Assembly (NCBI RefSeq): GCF_000331305.1 | Contig: NZ_KB217478.1 | Location: 3,167,077 to 3,231,076 of the forward strand | Reading direction: 5' to 3' | Source: Calothrix sp. PCC 7103 | Lineage (GTDB): Bacteria > Cyanobacteriota > Cyanobacteriia > Cyanobacteriales > Nostocaceae | Length of the DNA: 64,000 bases | In this document: positions 11,780 to 21,504 of the stretch, in pieces | Numbering within the stretch: the first letter of the stretch is position 1 | Layout: each line of letters begins with the position of its first letter | Notes under the pieces: generated by a model | Told to the model about the DNA's origin: nothing | What the model saw: only the letters and a program-made list of their open reading frames with translations | Databases searched by the model: none | Made by a program: the position numbers and the translations under genes

Positions 11780-12961
11780 CTAGTTATTGATAGCATTTGT
11801 AACTTTTGTAACAAATTTTTGCTGTCTTGACTGTAGCCATTGAAGACGTTCGTCAAAAAGCTTGTGAGAAGTGTCTTCACTAAAGTTGCTAACTTGTAAC
11901 AAATTAACCAAAGTATAGGCAAATTCATCAGGAGTAAGAGCGACTTTAACAAAAGATGGATAGCCAAGAATGCCTCGCAGAGCGGTAGGAGTGGCAACTA
12001 TTGGCAAACCAGATGCAATAGCATCAAGTGTTTTAATCTGAACACCACCACCTGCCACTGAGGGAATAGCGATGACTTTAGACTGTGCCATGAATGCTTG
12101 AGCGTCTGGTACAAAACCACAATATTTAACATTAGTGTACTCATCACGTAACCATTCGGCGCCTTTTCCGGCAACATGTATTGATATATGTTTGGGTAAG
12201 CATGGGTAAACAGTTTCAAAAAACCACTTCAAACCCAATAAATTAGCTTTCCAAGTCCAGCTACCAATAATACCAATGTCAAATTTGTTCTGATTCTGTG
12301 AATGTGGGGGTTTGTAGCTTGGAGTTAAGCTAGAAGGTAAATCAAAAACTGTAGAATGTGGATTGAGTGCATGAAAGTACTTTGAATCATGCTGAGTGAA
12401 TGTCCAAACTTGGTGGGCTATACTTGCTAATGTATCTTCGCTCTTTTTAATTAGATGCGCTTCACGTGAATAAATTTGCTTAGATAGTAAGTTTCGCGCA
12501 CTGCGATATTGAGCTAAATAAACTTCATGCTCAACATTGTGAGCTACAAATATAATTTTGCTTTTCTTATGAATTTGATTTTGCGTTAGTAAATTAGTTA
12601 TCCATCCAATTTGAGCATGGTCGATAATTACAATCTCATAATCATCTCTATCTAAAAGTAGGTTGACAATTTCAATATATTCTGCAGAGTAATATTTTTT
12701 AGAAGAGTAAGGCAAGTTTCTCAACAAGCTACTGCCCATCCATAGTAAAGGAGATAGAGAAGATTTATGGGTTTCTATGCAACGGGCGCCTACAATAACT
12801 TCATTCGGTTTTTTGACATCAGTATCACCAAGTCGATGATAACCAACAATAACTACTTCATATCCATTTTGTTCTAATACATCAATGAAACTTTGTGAAG
12901 CAATTTCACCCCCTGTTTTTTTAGAACTGGGAAGAACTGTTGTTAAATATAAAATTTTCAT
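11780..12961 (-). CDS. Glycosyltransferase family 4
   Basis: A 393-residue GT-B enzyme, third gene of the operon. The N-terminal domain begins MKILYLTTVLPSSKKTGGE, the usual acceptor-side loop. The C-terminal domain holds FDIGIIGSWTWKANLLGLKWF, VKYCGFVPDAQAF, and the donor site VIAIPSVAGGGVQIKTLDAIASG, where the family often has an EXXE-type motif in altered form. It probably extends a lipid-linked repeat unit at the inner face of the plasma membrane. It starts 9 nt after the preceding glycosyltransferase stop. Confidence 0.9.
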   Translation of the reverse strand: MKILYLTTVLPSSKKTGGEIASQSFIDVLEQNGYEVVIVGYHRLGDTDVKKPNEVIVGARCIETHKSSLSPLLWMGSSLLRNLPYSSKKYYSAEYIEIVNLLLDRDDYEIVIIDHAQIGWITNLLTQNQIHKKSKIIFVAHNVEHEVYLAQYRSARNLLSKQIYSREAHLIKKSEDTLASIAHQVWTFTQHDSKYFHALNPHSTVFDLPSSLTPSYKPPHSQNQNKFDIGIIGSWTWKANLLGLKWFFETVYPCLPKHISIHVAGKGAEWLRDEYTNVKYCGFVPDAQAFMAQSKVIAIPSVAGGGVQIKTLDAIASGLPIVATPTALRGILGYPSFVKVALTPDEFAYTLVNLLQVSNFSEDTSHKLFDERLQWLQSRQQKFVTKVTNAINN

Positions 12962-12970
12962 GCCTTTATA

Positions 12971-13897
12971 TCAAACTCCATGTGTAGTTTTATAAGCTTG
13001 ATATCGAACTCCGATTAATCCAGCGATAGTACCAATACCCCTGTAAACATTGAGCAATGCAGTAATTAGCGCATGTTGCCCTAATATAACAGAGGGGAAA
13101 ATCATACAAAATCCTTTGGCAATTAGTGCTAAACCTTTCAGAACACGTATACTAATTACTGGAATTGAAGGATAAAGTTCGCGTTCACAGCGACTATGAA
13201 TACTCCAACCAAAATAACCACGTTGCAAAACCCATTGAACTGTAGTGCGAGTTGGAGGTATCCATTCATGAACTAATGCCTCCTGTGCCCAGATAAACTT
13301 ATTTCCTGCTTTTCTTAGACGCATGAAAAAGTGTGAATCTTCTCCACCAGTTAATGCAAAGCGTTCATCAAATTTATCGATTTGCTTTAAAGCATGACTG
13401 CAAATCAAGACATTGTTAGTAGCTGCAACTTCGAGTTCATGACCAGTAGGATAGCAACGTGACTCAAAAAATTTACCCTTTGTTACCCATTGCGGAATAT
13501 CCGACTTCATAAAGTGAGGTATTACTGGTCCTGTCACTATGTCCGCATTGTAAGTTTGTTGGACAAACAGTAATTCATCTAACCAAAACTTATCGGGAAC
13601 CTCATCATCATCAATAAAAGCTAGAAAATTTGTATTTTCGCTCCTTGATGCGACTGCACGATTACGCGCGTAGGAAATACCTCGTCGTTCTTCAACACAA
13701 TATTTTAGCGACCACGGAAAATCAGCTTCGATCTTCGCACAAACTTCATGGGCCGAACCTGTGATGTCATTATCAACTACAATAACTTCAATATTAGGTG
13801 CGTCAGATTTTTTGAAGGCAAGCTCCTTTAGCCCTAGTAGCAAGCGTTCCAGTCCGAATGGACGCTTATAAGAAGCAATGCATATACTAACCAACAT
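12971..13897 (-). CDS. Glycosyltransferase family 2
   Basis: A 308-residue GT-A enzyme, second gene of the operon, 3 nt after the polymerase gene. Seen: the nucleotide-sugar site VSICIASYKRPFGLERLL, then IEVIVVDND, the DXD-like FIDDDEVPD, and an acceptor/catalytic region FALTGGEDSHFFMRLRKAG with the ED pair usual for GT2. The C-terminus has a hydrophobic stretch that could touch the membrane. It would add a sugar to the growing repeat unit; specificity is unknown. Confidence 0.9.
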   Translation of the reverse strand: MLVSICIASYKRPFGLERLLLGLKELAFKKSDAPNIEVIVVDNDITGSAHEVCAKIEADFPWSLKYCVEERRGISYARNRAVASRSENTNFLAFIDDDEVPDKFWLDELLFVQQTYNADIVTGPVIPHFMKSDIPQWVTKGKFFESRCYPTGHELEVAATNNVLICSHALKQIDKFDERFALTGGEDSHFFMRLRKAGNKFIWAQEALVHEWIPPTRTTVQWVLQRGYFGWSIHSRCERELYPSIPVISIRVLKGLALIAKGFCMIFPSVILGQHALITALLNVYRGIGTIAGLIGVRYQAYKTTHGV

Positions 13898-13900
13898 CCG

Positions 13901-15223
13901 TTAAACCTCCCCATCAGTATTCGATGCTGTTAATTCAAACCATTGATCATCGCTAATTGCAGTTGCATATCTATAGACTTGCGACTGCTCTAAGTTAATT
14001 GACACACTAAACGCCGTTGAAACGTAAATTATCCAAAAAATACTGTTAGTTGCTAATAATGTGCTTTCGCTAACGTTATAAATAAATAGGAAAGTCAAAT
14101 AAAGCAAATGCCATATTCCTTCAACATTTTGTGTTGTTCGCAAAAGCTTAATACTTTTGAAAACAGCTATCAAGTAACTACATACAAATGCGATTAATGC
14201 GGGAATACCCAATTCTACTAGCAAGTCCATCATACCGTTGTGACCATAAGGACACTCCCATGCCAGCTCTCGCCAAACCGAAGCGGTCACTTCACTATCC
14301 CAATCACGCCAAAACGCATTAAATCCATAGCCAATCAAAGGACGTTCGGCAATTTTTTCAAGCATTACCGACCATATATCAGTGCGTCCTGTTAATGTTA
14401 GGTCACGTCCAACTGCACCCGCAATAACATCAAGATTATCTATTATCAATATCCCTCCACTCCCAACTACAAGTACGACGCCAATTGTAAAAGGAATGAC
14501 ATAAGAGTAGTTCCATCGCCATGACCGATAAAGTAAGAACGTCACAGTTAGCACAATACATGCAATGATTGCTGTTTTTGACGTGCAAAGTATTATCAAT
14601 GCTACTGATAAACTATAACCAACCCAACATAGCCATTGATAATTGTATTTTGTTGCCGTGCCAAGTGCAGCGAACAGAAATACTAAGTTACTTAACACTG
14701 AAACTCGACCCAAAATATTTTTATGCGTCATTACTCCTCGCCATGCACCTGCGTGAACACCTCCTTCTTGAACGCTCATTACACCATAGAACGGAAGTGC
14801 TATCGCAAACACAAAACTTAGTACCACTACTAGTCCACAAGCACAAGCAAGCAGTTGTAGTTGCTCGCGTAGACTAAACCGTATAGCCAAATACGTGCCA
14901 AATAAACTTGTGCCTAACAGTAAAATACTTCTTCGAGTTGTAATATCAGGCGCCACTGTCCACAACATGGACGCAATGCTGATTCCAACGAGCAGCCAAA
15001 TCCAAATATCATAACTCACAACACGCTGAAAACTTTTCCATTGAAACCCAATTAACACCAACGTAACCGCATAAATGCCCATGAAAATCAAAGGACTATA
15101 CGGGTCTGGTGTATTAACAGTAGCATCTTCACTGTCCAAAAGAACAGGTACTACCGCAGTTGTGGAAAAGAACAGCGAAAGCACCGCAAATACTTTTTCA
15201 ATAATCGTTGGAGTTTTAAGCAT
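13901..15223 (-). CDS. O-antigen ligase/polymerase family membrane protein (Wzy-like)
   Basis: A 440-residue integral membrane protein with about ten to eleven hydrophobic segments and a large periplasmic loop. Inside the loop is the Wzy_C-type region RPLIGYGFNAFWRD and GHNGMMDLLVELGIPALIAF, the usual marker of polymerases and ligases. It is first in the four-gene operon and probably polymerises lipid-linked repeats made by the transferases. A ligase role cannot be excluded from sequence alone. Confidence 0.9.
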   Translation of the reverse strand: MLKTPTIIEKVFAVLSLFFSTTAVVPVLLDSEDATVNTPDPYSPLIFMGIYAVTLVLIGFQWKSFQRVVSYDIWIWLLVGISIASMLWTVAPDITTRRSILLLGTSLFGTYLAIRFSLREQLQLLACACGLVVVLSFVFAIALPFYGVMSVQEGGVHAGAWRGVMTHKNILGRVSVLSNLVFLFAALGTATKYNYQWLCWVGYSLSVALIILCTSKTAIIACIVLTVTFLLYRSWRWNYSYVIPFTIGVVLVVGSGGILIIDNLDVIAGAVGRDLTLTGRTDIWSVMLEKIAERPLIGYGFNAFWRDWDSEVTASVWRELAWECPYGHNGMMDLLVELGIPALIAFVCSYLIAVFKSIKLLRTTQNVEGIWHLLYLTFLFIYNVSESTLLATNSIFWIIYVSTAFSVSINLEQSQVYRYATAISDDQWFELTASNTDGEV

Positions 15224-15843
15224 CGTTGATATTAGCTTCAGTATTTTTACTTCTTAAAGAGAAAAATACGTAGTTTACAAAACTAGTTTTATTGCTCATA
15301 AACATCATAAACCCGTTTAGGTACTTGTATGAAGAATCTATAAATCTTGTTTCTATGGAAATACGCTTAGTAACATTCAAGTTGACAAGCGTAGGCGTAA
15401 CCTTATATGTAATGATATTCTCAGAATAATAATGATTAGTGTAGTCATATTGAGTTGACTTCATTTAATCTTCATTCGATAGGTTCGCTTACAAATTTTT
15501 CGTAAAGTCGAATAAGTCGAACGATTTCCGAATATATGTTAAGAAAAGTAAATTTTGAGTATTTTCACGCTGATAAGAGCAGCATAGTATTAAGAATGGG
15601 TAAAGATATGAACAATTTTTGATGCAGTCAGGCTTTAAGAGCATGAACTCATGGAATAACTGAGATAAGACGTATATAGAATAGGTTTACCCGACTTAAA
15701 GCGCCTGCATGTTAACTTAAAGTTGAGCTTTGCAGTGATATTAAAGCATGTGTTTAACTGTAATATGTAATATATTCTAAGTAGAAAACATCTAGAACAT
15801 AAATTCAACCATTTAATAATCCAACAATCAATCACGGGTTTTC
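15224..15843. other. Divergent spacer within the polysaccharide locus
   Basis: About 620 bp between the polymerase operon and the co-polymerase gene. It is AT-rich and holds no frame I trust; an 82-codon minus-strand frame overlaps the polymerase start and looks random. It should contain both operon promoters. The short string CGAATAAGTCGAACGATTTCCG near 15510 has a repeated TCGAA core, but no clear operator could be assigned. Confidence 0.4.
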
Positions 15844-18156
15844 ATGGGAACACAAATACCGACAAAGCAAAATGGCGCCTCAAAGGTTAAAAATCCTTAC
15901 TCTACAGCACGCGAAGCTTTTTGGGCAATTAAAAAGCCAGAAGAAGAAGAAAACTCTATATTCATCCCAGCTTTGGGAGTTCTGCGTCGTCGAGCCTGGT
16001 TAATCGCAGTGGTAACAGTGGCAGTAGCAGCAACTTCAACTGTGTGGTCAGCAACGCGGACACCCAAGTATGAAGGTCGGTTTCAAATAATGGTGGAACC
16101 ATTGAAAACTACTGATAGCGAACTATTGAAGTTATTATCTAAAACACTTCAACAGAACGTAAATGAGATTACCAAGCAAAACACAACAGCGTTAGACTAT
16201 AACGCTTTAATGGAGGTACTTAAGAGTCCCAAGTTAATTGGCCCAGTTGTTAAAGAATTAAGAACTGAGTTTCCAGATATCAACTACGACCAATTAGTTG
16301 GTTCCGATGTAGCAGGTAAGACACCAGCTAACCGTGAAGGTACGCTATTAATGACGCGGATTGCGAAAGGAAAAGATGAATCGCGTGTAATTGAAGTCCG
16401 CTTCCGTGATAAGAATCCACAGAAAATTGAGTCTGTATTACAAGAAGTATCTCAAGCTTATCGCAAGTATAGTATCGAACAGCAGCAATCTAGTTTGCGA
16501 CAAGGTATGAAATTTGTCGAGCAGCAAGTACCAAAGTTGCAAATGCGCGTCAGCACACTCCAAGGACAACTTCAAGCATTTCAACAGCGTTACAATTTTT
16601 ACAACCCGCAGCTACAAGGTGAGCAGTTGTTAAACCGACTAGATAATATTAAAGTACAACGTCTGGAAACCGAGCGAAAATTTTTAGAAGCACGGTCATT
16701 ATATACATCACTGCAAGGGCAATTAGGAATGTCACAAAGTGATGCAATCGCTGCTAGTGCTTTATCGGAGTCCCCCCAATATCAACAACTACTAACTCGT
16801 ATTCGAGAACTTGATGCTCAAATCGCTGCCCAGTCAGTGCGATATCAAGAAGCAAGTCCCGTGATGCGAAGTTTACGAGAACAGCGCGAAAAACTCCTAC
16901 CATTATTACAGCAAGAAGAACAATTAGCATTGGGCAACCGTACAGGTGCAAGATTTCCATCATCCGTTGCCACCTATCAAAATACAGTACGACGTGATTT
17001 AACCAAGCAACTTGCTGACAGCACCAATCAAATGCAGTCACTAGATGCGAGTTTGCGTGCATTGACCCAAGCTGAGTATCAACTTAACCAACAAATCAAC
17101 CAATATCCGCAAGTCGCACGTCAGTACGCAAATTTACAGCGCGATTTACAAATAGCCACCGATACCCAAAATCAACTGCTTGCAAGACAAGAAGCTTTGC
17201 GAGTTGATGTCGCACAACAAGAAGTTCCTTGGGAGATAATAATGCCTCCAACCTTGCCGCGTGACAAGCAAGGTCGCTTAGTTCCTGCTTCACCCGCTCC
17301 CTCGCAAAACATTATGCTGGGTGGAATTGCTGGCTTACTTCTTGGTACAGGCGCCGCATTTGTGCTAGAAAATTTAAAAAATGTTTTCCATGACCCAGAA
17401 GAAATAAAGCGCACAGCAAAATTACCTATTATTGGTGCCATACCTTTTTGTCGAAACATTTCCACTCCCGCAATCGGCAATGTCGTAAAATTTAACGTTA
17501 AAGATAAAGAACAGACAGAATCAAACCTTGCTTTGAAGCAAAACGATAAAAACGCGGTTTTCACGCAAGCATTCTGTTCGCTTTATAACCGCGTACAATC
17601 CATGAGCCAAGAAATGCCACTTCGTACAATATCTGTAACATCTACAACATCAGGTGAAGGTAGAACTACTGTTGCAGTTAACCTGGCGCAGATAGCAGCA
17701 GAAGCAGGGCAAAGAGTTTTACTTGTTGATGCTGATTTACGACATCCACAAGTTCATACTCAATTAGGCATACCAAATACTGAAGGATTAAGCGAAGTAC
17801 TTTCACAAGGGTTAGACATAAAAGACTCTGTTCAGCAATTACCAAGAGAAGACAACTTATATGTGTTGACTGCGGGTAAAGCAAAAGCCAACCCAAACAA
17901 ATTATTCACCTCTAGCCAAATGGATAATTTTGTTGAACTATCACGCACACATTTCGACTTAGTGATTTATGACACACCGAATATGTTAGGGCGATTAGAT
18001 ACAAACGCCTTGATAAATCACTCTGATGGTATACTACTTGTCGTTGGACTAGGTAAAACAAGACGCCCTAACTTTAAACAAGTAATAGAGGAGTTAAAAT
18101 CCGGACGAATAGGAATTTTAGGAATGGTGACAAATAGTTTGGATTCATTAAAGTGA
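15844..18156 (+). CDS. Polysaccharide co-polymerase fused to a tyrosine-kinase-like domain with an altered P-loop
   Basis: A 770-residue Wzc/PCP-2a type protein that would control chain length and export with the Wzy/Wzx system. Order: cytoplasmic N-tail, membrane segment about residues 53-72, Wzz periplasmic region with long coiled coils (about 190-450), second membrane segment near 485-505, then the kinase domain. The Walker A' (VLLVDADLRHPQVH) is intact and Walker B reads FDLVIYDTP. The Walker A reads TSTTSGEGRTT: the usual GEGKS/T lysine is arginine (R607, codon AGA at 17662) and the preceding proline is serine. No C-terminal tyrosine cluster is present. The protein may bind ATP poorly and act only as a scaffold. 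Confidence 0.9.
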   Translation: MGTQIPTKQNGASKVKNPYSTAREAFWAIKKPEEEENSIFIPALGVLRRRAWLIAVVTVAVAATSTVWSATRTPKYEGRFQIMVEPLKTTDSELLKLLSKTLQQNVNEITKQNTTALDYNALMEVLKSPKLIGPVVKELRTEFPDINYDQLVGSDVAGKTPANREGTLLMTRIAKGKDESRVIEVRFRDKNPQKIESVLQEVSQAYRKYSIEQQQSSLRQGMKFVEQQVPKLQMRVSTLQGQLQAFQQRYNFYNPQLQGEQLLNRLDNIKVQRLETERKFLEARSLYTSLQGQLGMSQSDAIAASALSESPQYQQLLTRIRELDAQIAAQSVRYQEASPVMRSLREQREKLLPLLQQEEQLALGNRTGARFPSSVATYQNTVRRDLTKQLADSTNQMQSLDASLRALTQAEYQLNQQINQYPQVARQYANLQRDLQIATDTQNQLLARQEALRVDVAQQEVPWEIIMPPTLPRDKQGRLVPASPAPSQNIMLGGIAGLLLGTGAAFVLENLKNVFHDPEEIKRTAKLPIIGAIPFCRNISTPAIGNVVKFNVKDKEQTESNLALKQNDKNAVFTQAFCSLYNRVQSMSQEMPLRTISVTSTTSGEGRTTVAVNLAQIAAEAGQRVLLVDADLRHPQVHTQLGIPNTEGLSEVLSQGLDIKDSVQQLPREDNLYVLTAGKAKANPNKLFTSSQMDNFVELSRTHFDLVIYDTPNMLGRLDTNALINHSDGILLVVGLGKTRRPNFKQVIEELKSGRIGILGMVTNSLDSLK

Positions 18157-19421
18157 GTGTCATTCAAAATCTAATTGCACAAATTCAAAACAAGCTATCA
18201 AACCAGTTCCTGCGTAACCTAAGCTGGTTGGGAATGGCGGAAATTATCTATCGTATTTTCCGCTTATTGCTCGTTGCCATCATGGCTAGGTTTTTAAGTG
18301 ACTATGACTATGGCTTAGGCGCTATAGTCTTAATGGTACGAGAATTTGCCATTAATTTTAGTAACTTAGGCATTGGTGCCAAAATAATTCAAGCCGAAGA
18401 AAAAGAGTTAAAACAACTATGTGACTCAGCGTACTGGTTAAACTGGGTAATTTTTGGTAGCTTGTTCGTAATTCAATGCCTTGTTGCATTTCCAATTGCC
18501 TGGGTAAAAAATACTCCGGAAGTTATTTTACCTATTTGCGTATCAGGAATTGCTTATTTAATTTGGCCTGTTACTAGCATTCAGAAAACTTTAATTCAAA
18601 GAGAAAACCGCTTCAAAATAATTGCATTTACCGATAGTCTACAATTTTCTTTAGCAAGTATTGTATCTGGTTTATTCGCCATTATGGGTTTAGGAGTATG
18701 GGCATTTGCATTACCCCCTGTCATAATTGCTCCAATGGAAGTTATTATTTATAACAGATACCATAACTGGCGAATCAAAACTGGTTTTACAACCAAGTAT
18801 TGGCGCTCAATTTGGAAATTTGGTAGAAATATTTTAGCCATAGGTTTATTCAAAACGCTACGGAATAACTTAGATTACTTAATAATATTTAATTTTCTCG
18901 GAGTCAAAGAACTAGGAATATACTTCTTTGGTTTTAACGCTGGTTTAGGAATTAGTTTAAGTATTATTAATGCCGTAAACTCTGCCATTTTACCACATTT
19001 ATGTGCAGTACGCTCTGAAATTAATGAACTTAAAAAAACTTACTTTCATAGTCTTAAAATAATTGCGCTAATTATTTTCCCTTTCGTATTACTACAATCA
19101 ACTCTGGCGCCGTTTTATGTGCCAATAGTTTTCGGACAAAACCGGGTGAATGCGATTCCCATTATCATTATAGTGTGTTTATCAGCACTTCCACGACCTT
19201 TTGCAGATGCAGCTTCTCAGCTACTAGTTGCAGTCGGTAAACCAAATATAGACTTGCGCTGGAACGTTATATTTACTTTAATATTTGGAGTCACGTTGCT
19301 GGTTGGCGCCAAATTTTCAATACTTGGAGTCGCAATAGCCGTTTTGTGGGCACACGTTACCTGTTTACCCTTATTTTCCCTTTGGGTAACACAGCATGTT
19401 TTTGGAAAAAAATTAAATTAA
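18153..19421 (+). CDS. Polysaccharide flippase (Wzx/MOP superfamily)
   Basis: Moves lipid-linked oligosaccharide across the plasma membrane. The 422-residue protein has about twelve to fourteen hydrophobic segments and the N-terminal LSWLGMAEIIYRIFRLLLVAI typical of oligosaccharide flippases (20 residues quoted or fewer in homologues). A GTG start overlaps the co-polymerase stop by four bases (GTGA), so the two are translationally coupled. Together with the polymerase on the other strand, the locus has the core of a Wzx/Wzy pathway. Confidence 0.92.
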   Translation: MSVIQNLIAQIQNKLSNQFLRNLSWLGMAEIIYRIFRLLLVAIMARFLSDYDYGLGAIVLMVREFAINFSNLGIGAKIIQAEEKELKQLCDSAYWLNWVIFGSLFVIQCLVAFPIAWVKNTPEVILPICVSGIAYLIWPVTSIQKTLIQRENRFKIIAFTDSLQFSLASIVSGLFAIMGLGVWAFALPPVIIAPMEVIIYNRYHNWRIKTGFTTKYWRSIWKFGRNILAIGLFKTLRNNLDYLIIFNFLGVKELGIYFFGFNAGLGISLSIINAVNSAILPHLCAVRSEINELKKTYFHSLKIIALIIFPFVLLQSTLAPFYVPIVFGQNRVNAIPIIIIVCLSALPRPFADAASQLLVAVGKPNIDLRWNVIFTLIFGVTLLVGAKFSILGVAIAVLWAHVTCLPLFSLWVTQHVFGKKLN

Positions 19422-19851
19422 ACATCTGAGAGTAGAATGGATATTTTGTAGAATGGGCATCCCTGCCTGTTCTATATTACATATTAGTCAAAATATATAC
19501 TCAAACACAAAATAAAAACTCGACTTTTGCACAATATAAATACTGAATATCAAGTATCCGCTCATAAAATAATACCAGTACAGAGATTGAGTTACTTCTC
19601 GCAAAACATCTACAATTAGGGCTTTTATGTAATGTGTTTGTGGTACTACGCGCTTAAAGCAACTTAGTACTACTGGTTAAGTTAACCAGTAGTACTTTCA
19701 GTTTCTGTCCCTATTCTAAAAGGGAACCCATTACCTAGAAAATTTCTAGAAAAAATCTTCCTGACTTCGATGCCAAGCTTACAATTTTAATGATGGTGGC
19801 TTGTGCCACCCTACTTGTTAAATAAAATAAATCATCCGTTACATCCGTTTA
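19422..19851. other. Convergent spacer with several hairpin elements
   Basis: A 430-bp spacer between the 3' ends of the flippase and serine hydrolase genes. It contains a diverged GGGCATCCCTGCC element (about 19456-19475), the 31-bp palindrome listed separately, a GGTGGCTTGTGCCACC hairpin near 19793, and a CATCCGTTACATCCGTT repeat (about 19833-19860) that runs into the serine hydrolase stop. No gene seen. Confidence 0.55.
19666..19696. repeat. Perfect 31-bp palindrome
   Basis: AGTACTACTGGTTAA and its exact complement TTAACCAGTAGTACT flank one G. The arms are 15 bp with no mismatch. Placed between convergent genes, it can act as a bidirectional terminator, although no T-run follows directly. 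Confidence 0.7.
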
Positions 19852-20799
19852 TCATCCGTTGCCAAGACTACGAATAGCTTCTACAACTTGCTGTGAAATA
19901 AAGGGTAAAATATCGCGACTTTGGGCTTGGGGTTTTCCTTCGGTAAATACAATCAATAAATAAGGGCGTAAATCTGGAATTTCTATATAAGCTGCATCAT
20001 GACGTACTTGGCTTGTCCATCCTGCTTTCGACCAAATTTGTGCATTCTCAGGAAGTCCGGCGCCTAAAAAACCAGTTATTTGGTCTTCTTCGACTTCTTG
20101 AGGTAATAATTCTGGCTTAATATCGCGCTTCATTAACTTCATCATCGCAGTTCCGCGCGTGCTTGAAACAGCTACCCCACCAACAATACTGTGTAATAAC
20201 CTAGCTGTTGCGTTAGTTGTTAACATATTGCGATTTTCAAGCATTTGCCCGTAAAACGCGCGCTCACGCCCATATGGTCCATCGCACCAAGTTTTTTGAC
20301 AAACATTTATATCGCCTAATTCATCCCAACCCAAAGACTGATAATATCTATTGACTATTAAACGTTGATATTTCCAAGTGTCAAATGGGCCGGGTGGAAG
20401 TTCTGGGCCAGAAGTCGTACCGCTAAGTATATCCATTACTAAGCTAGTTGCATCGTTGCTAGAATCAACAATCATGTCGCGCATTGCCCGTTCTAACTCT
20501 TTCGACTCTCCTGTCATGCCTTTTTCTAACCATTCGTGTGCAGCTACTAGATAAAATAACTTCACGACACTGGCAGGATACACACGTTCTCTTCCGCGAT
20601 AAGTAAATCCACGCACAGGATGATTCCAAAAAGCATCTGGTGTTAGTGCCCCACCAGTATTTACAAGTACGGGCGGGTCGTAGACAATCCAAGTCAGTGC
20701 AATTTGTTCACGGGCGAGTGTTGAAAATTGAGAAAAAGTAGTCTCTAAAACACTTTGCCCAAGTTGTTCTAATTGTTCGTCTGTACTGAAAAAGTTCAT
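19852..20799 (-). CDS. Serine hydrolase, class A beta-lactamase-like
   Basis: Predicted penicillin-recognising enzyme fold with the serine triad motifs: PASVVK (S77, K80), SSN (residues 113-115) and a KAG box in IWSKAGWTSQVRH in place of KTG/KSG. At 315 residues it lacks an obvious signal peptide, so it may act in the cytoplasm or be exported by an unseen route. Resistance to beta-lactams is not implied; a peptidase or esterase role is equally possible. The ATG chosen is the one at MNFFSTDEQ; an upstream in-frame start would run into the divergent gene. Only 15 bp separate the two start codons. The stop codon lies in a dispersed repeat. Confidence 0.8.
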   Translation of the reverse strand: MNFFSTDEQLEQLGQSVLETTFSQFSTLAREQIALTWIVYDPPVLVNTGGALTPDAFWNHPVRGFTYRGRERVYPASVVKLFYLVAAHEWLEKGMTGESKELERAMRDMIVDSSNDATSLVMDILSGTTSGPELPPGPFDTWKYQRLIVNRYYQSLGWDELGDINVCQKTWCDGPYGRERAFYGQMLENRNMLTTNATARLLHSIVGGVAVSSTRGTAMMKLMKRDIKPELLPQEVEEDQITGFLGAGLPENAQIWSKAGWTSQVRHDAAYIEIPDLRPYLLIVFTEGKPQAQSRDILPFISQQVVEAIRSLGNG

Positions 20800-20814
20800 T
20801 TTTTTGTTTTTAAT

Positions 20815-21504
20815 ATGGAATCTAAAACCCAAAATCAGTTGTATCGGGATGAGTACAAATGTCTAGCTGACTTAAATGTATATGATTCCCCTGAATGCTC
20901 TCGACTTGCAACGCAAGCAGCAGCAGGACGACATCTAAAATTTACATCAAATCAGGATACAGCTATTAAGGTACTTTTGTGTGAAGATAATTACCCTGGC
21001 TGGTTAGCAGTTTCAGATTTAAATTTACTACAACCAGCTAATATACCTTACCAACCTCAAACATTTGCAGAAGAAGATATTAAAAAATTTTTGCCACAGG
21101 TAATTGACTTTACCCACCATGCTATGCAGCAACCTAATTACTACTTATGGGGTGGTACAGTAGCACCAAATTATGATTGTTCAGGTTTGATGCAAGCTGC
21201 TTTTGCATCGGTAGGGGTTCGTCTTCCTCGTGATGCCTATCAACAGGAAGCTTTTTTATTACCTATTAATGTTTCACAATTAGAACCAGGAGATTTAGTA
21301 TTCTTTGGAACTCCCCAAAAAGCAACACATGTGGGACTCTATTTAGGTGATGGTCGCTATATCCATAGTTCTGGAAAAGAGCAAGGACGTAATGGGATTG
21401 GTATTGATATCCTCTCGGAACAAGGGGATGCTGTTAGCCAGTCATATTATAAACAGCTGCGCGGCGCCGGTAGGGTTATTAAGAGTTTTGAGGGATTGGT
21501 ATGA
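20815..21504 (+). CDS. NlpC/P60 cysteine endopeptidase with SH3b domain
   Basis: Probable gamma-D-glutamyl-diaminopimelate endopeptidase that cuts peptidoglycan stem peptides or recycled muropeptides. The 229-residue protein has an N-terminal SH3b-like domain (about 10-80) and a C-terminal NlpC/P60 domain with Cys122 (NYDCSGL), His172 (THVGLYLG) and His184 (YIHSSG). This layout matches the structurally characterised cyanobacterial family from Anabaena. No signal peptide is seen. I start at ATG MESKTQ; an upstream in-frame ATG would overlap the divergent serine hydrolase. It overlaps the next gene by ATGA. Confidence 0.92.
   Translation: MESKTQNQLYRDEYKCLADLNVYDSPECSRLATQAAAGRHLKFTSNQDTAIKVLLCEDNYPGWLAVSDLNLLQPANIPYQPQTFAEEDIKKFLPQVIDFTHHAMQQPNYYLWGGTVAPNYDCSGLMQAAFASVGVRLPRDAYQQEAFLLPINVSQLEPGDLVFFGTPQKATHVGLYLGDGRYIHSSGKEQGRNGIGIDILSEQGDAVSQSYYKQLRGAGRVIKSFEGLV

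Noticed and set aside
11761..11997. N-terminal extension of the fourth glycosyltransferase
   Set aside because: It overlaps the upstream glycosyltransferase in another frame and is a leucine-rich shadow.
15216..15464. An 82-codon minus-strand frame upstream of the polymerase gene
   Set aside because: It overlaps the polymerase start, has no ribosome site and reads as AT-rich random sequence rich in N, Y and K.
19852..20799. Serine hydrolase as a beta-lactam resistance gene
   Set aside because: The motif set fits the wider penicillin-recognising family, no signal peptide is seen and the KTG box is KAG, so resistance is not supported.
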